Below are positions 49,546-50,979 of a stretch of DNA of 50,979 bases, piece after piece. The notes beneath the pieces are model-generated. The model was given only the letters and a program-made list of their open reading frames with translations, did not search any database and was not told the DNA's origin. Position 1 is the first letter of the stretch. The number at the start of each line of letters is the position of its first letter. Position numbers and translations under genes: made by a program. This stretch comes from Yinghuangia soli (GTDB lineage Bacteria > Actinomycetota > Actinomycetes > Streptomycetales > Streptomycetaceae): the NCBI RefSeq assembly GCF_021502675.1, contig NZ_JAKFHA010000029.1, forward strand, positions 53,844 to 104,822, given 5' to 3'.

Positions 49546-50862
49546 ATGCTCCACCCGCCGTGGCCTGCCCCGGCGGGCGCCGTGCCGTTCGGGGCGGACG
49601 ACCATGCCCGCTCCGGCTTCGACCTCGCCCATCTCCTCGGCCGGCTCCCGCCCGGCCTGCGCACCGTGTACCGCGCCTCGGAGTCCCTGGTCCGCAGCAC
49701 CTCGCGCGACGAGGTCCTGGACCTGCTGCTGCGCACCTTCCCGCGGCTGCTGCGCGCCACCCAGTCCACGGTCGCGCTCGGCGACGGCGTACGGCTGCAC
49801 ATGCACCGGGTGCCCGACCCCGCGCCGCACGTCGACGCGCCCCGGCTCGTCCCGCTGGACGCCGCGCACCCGGTCGCGGCCGTCGCCCGGACCGGCCGGG
49901 AGTGGTTCCTCACCGTCGAGGAGCATGACGAACTCCCCGGCGAGACCAAGCCCCTGGTGGCCGCCCCGGGCACCCGGGCCTGGTGGATGCTGCCGCTCGT
50001 GGACGACGGCGGCCGCCCGGTCGGCGCCTGGACGCTCGGCTTCCGCGCCCCGCGCCCGCCCGCGGCCGAGACCCGCGCGGCGGTCCGCGAGGTCACCCGG
50101 ATGGCCGGGCACGCGCTGGACCGCACCGGCGCGACCCAGCCGTACCTGGACTTCGTGGAGGCCTTCCGGGCCGGCACGTCCTTCGAACACCCCGGCGCGG
50201 TCCCCGGCATCGAGTCCGCGGTCCGGCACCGCCCCGCGCACGAGGCCGCCGACCTGGGCGGCGACTGGTACGACGTCTTCGCGCTGCACGGCGACCTCGT
50301 GGTCCTCGCGGTCGGCGACGTGCAGGGCCACGGACCCGAGGCCGCCCCGATGATGTCGCGGCTGCGCACCCTGCTCCGCGCCTACGCCGTCGACTACCGC
50401 GACCCCGGCATGGTCCTCACCCGCGTCAACGACTTCCTCGACCGCTTCCCGACCCCCGTGCACGCCACCTGCCTGCTGGCCTACCTGGACACCGGCACCG
50501 GCGAAGTCGTCGCGGCGAGCGCCGGCCACCCGCCGCTCATGGTCGCCGCCGCACACGGCGTCGAGGTCCTGGAACACCCCGGCGACACGCTCCCCTTGGG
50601 CGTGGCCGGCGGGCAGCGCTACGTCTCCACGCGCTTCGCCCTCGCCCCCGGCGGCATCCTCGCGCTGTCCACCGACGGGCTCCTCGAAGGCCCGGACATC
50701 GACCTGGACGCCGGCATCGCCCGCCTGGCCCGCGACCTCTCCGGCGACGTATCGGTGCCCCTCGACGACCTGGCCGGCGCGATGTTCACGCACGCCGACC
50801 ACACCGGCCACCGCGACGACGCCACCCTCCTCCTCGCCCGGCGGGACCGGATCACCTCCTAA
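49546..50862 (+). CDS. GAF-SpoIIE-type PP2C phosphatase
   Basis: The protein has 438 residues. A GAF-like sensor segment (about 25-200, with the LLRTFPRLLRATQ region) precedes a full SpoIIE PP2C domain: GGDWYDVF, VGDVQGHGPEAA, ASAGHPPLMV, ALSTDGLLEGP and HRDDATLLLARR carry all metal-binding aspartates. It should dephosphorylate an anti-anti-sigma factor in response to a GAF-sensed signal. Starts at 49462 and 49528 are in frame; 49546 is chosen because a GGTGA site lies before it and the leader hairpin precedes it. The last codons abut an IS110-type element. Confidence 0.87.
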   Translation: MLHPPWPAPAGAVPFGADDHARSGFDLAHLLGRLPPGLRTVYRASESLVRSTSRDEVLDLLLRTFPRLLRATQSTVALGDGVRLHMHRVPDPAPHVDAPRLVPLDAAHPVAAVARTGREWFLTVEEHDELPGETKPLVAAPGTRAWWMLPLVDDGGRPVGAWTLGFRAPRPPAAETRAAVREVTRMAGHALDRTGATQPYLDFVEAFRAGTSFEHPGAVPGIESAVRHRPAHEAADLGGDWYDVFALHGDLVVLAVGDVQGHGPEAAPMMSRLRTLLRAYAVDYRDPGMVLTRVNDFLDRFPTPVHATCLLAYLDTGTGEVVAASAGHPPLMVAAAHGVEVLEHPGDTLPLGVAGGQRYVSTRFALAPGGILALSTDGLLEGPDIDLDAGIARLARDLSGDVSVPLDDLAGAMFTHADHTGHRDDATLLLARRDRITS

Positions 50863-50870
50863 TGCTGTTG

Positions 50871-50979
50871 TCAACCCGCTGATGTGACCGGGAGTTCGTG
50901 TTGGTAGCACCGTCCGTCACGGATGAGGGCCCACAGGACGTTCACGCGTCGGCGGGCCAGAGCGAGCACGGCCTGGGTG
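50871..50979 (-). CDS. IS110 family transposase, 3' fragment
   Basis: Only the last 35 codons are in the window. The frame reads TQAVLALARRRVNVLWALIRDGRCYQ and then HELPVTSAG before a stop, matching the C-terminus of IS110-type (IS116/IS902) transposases of Streptomyces. The rest of the gene lies beyond the right edge. The stop codon of the PP2C gene is only nine bases away, so the insertion boundary must be close. Confidence 0.82.
   Translation of the reverse strand, partial: TQAVLALARRRVNVLWALIRDGRCYQHELPVTSAG

Overview
This window is very GC-rich, high-GC3 DNA from an actinomycete, most likely a member of the Streptomycetaceae (Streptomyces or a close relative; the genus cannot be fixed from sequence alone). 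The signs are a WhiB protein, XRE/DUF5753-DUF397 and HATPase regulators, a DUF5709 protein, an HbpS-SenS-SenR set, a class F sortase, a DmdR/IdeR-type iron box, many Tat signal peptides, and GTG and TTG starts. I see no rRNA, tRNA, CRISPR array or biosynthetic megasynthase. Most genes look like ordinary chromosomal accessory functions, rich in paired 'regulator plus enzyme or transporter' modules.

Layout: 0-10 kb holds a degenerate SpoIIE-type phosphatase, a secreted intradiol dioxygenase lipoprotein, an SDR, a zinc-ribbon PP2C phosphatase, an S51 peptidase, a zinc alcohol dehydrogenase, a Tat-exported PhoX-like protein and an MFS exporter divergent from a MarR regulator. 10-18 kb holds a DUF5709 protein, a tiny membrane protein, a YdcF/DUF218 membrane protein, a small hypothetical gene, a second MarR, a Tat-exported type II cholesterol-oxidase-like flavoprotein, a baeRF3 protein, a lipoprotein and an FBP zinc-finger protein divergent from a TetR regulator. 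18-31 kb holds a double IclR regulator divergent from a PcaF-type thiolase, the HATPase/XRE/DUF397 regulatory triad, a secreted membrane-anchored protein with a class F sortase, a ROK regulator, an alpha/beta hydrolase, a type B carboxylesterase and an MBL hydrolase.

31-42 kb holds an MFS exporter, a lone winged-helix regulator, a WhiB protein, transketolase, and an iron-siderophore uptake locus (flavin reductase, binding lipoprotein, two permeases, ATPase) organised around one iron box. 42-51 kb holds LysR, LuxR and TetR regulators, a phosphopantetheinyl transferase, the heme and redox sensing set HbpS/SenS/SenR, an SRPBCC protein, a GAF-PP2C phosphatase, and at the right edge the 3' end of an IS110-type transposase.

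The most notable non-coding signals are six 10-bp repeats in the leader of the first marR gene, a 28-bp perfect palindrome before the TetR gene at 44.4 kb, AT-rich or palindromic operators in several divergent intergenic regions, a GACACGTGTC palindrome shared by the SDR and cholesterol-oxidase upstream regions, and a suspicious G/C homopolymer block at 37.4 kb that is probably an assembly artefact.
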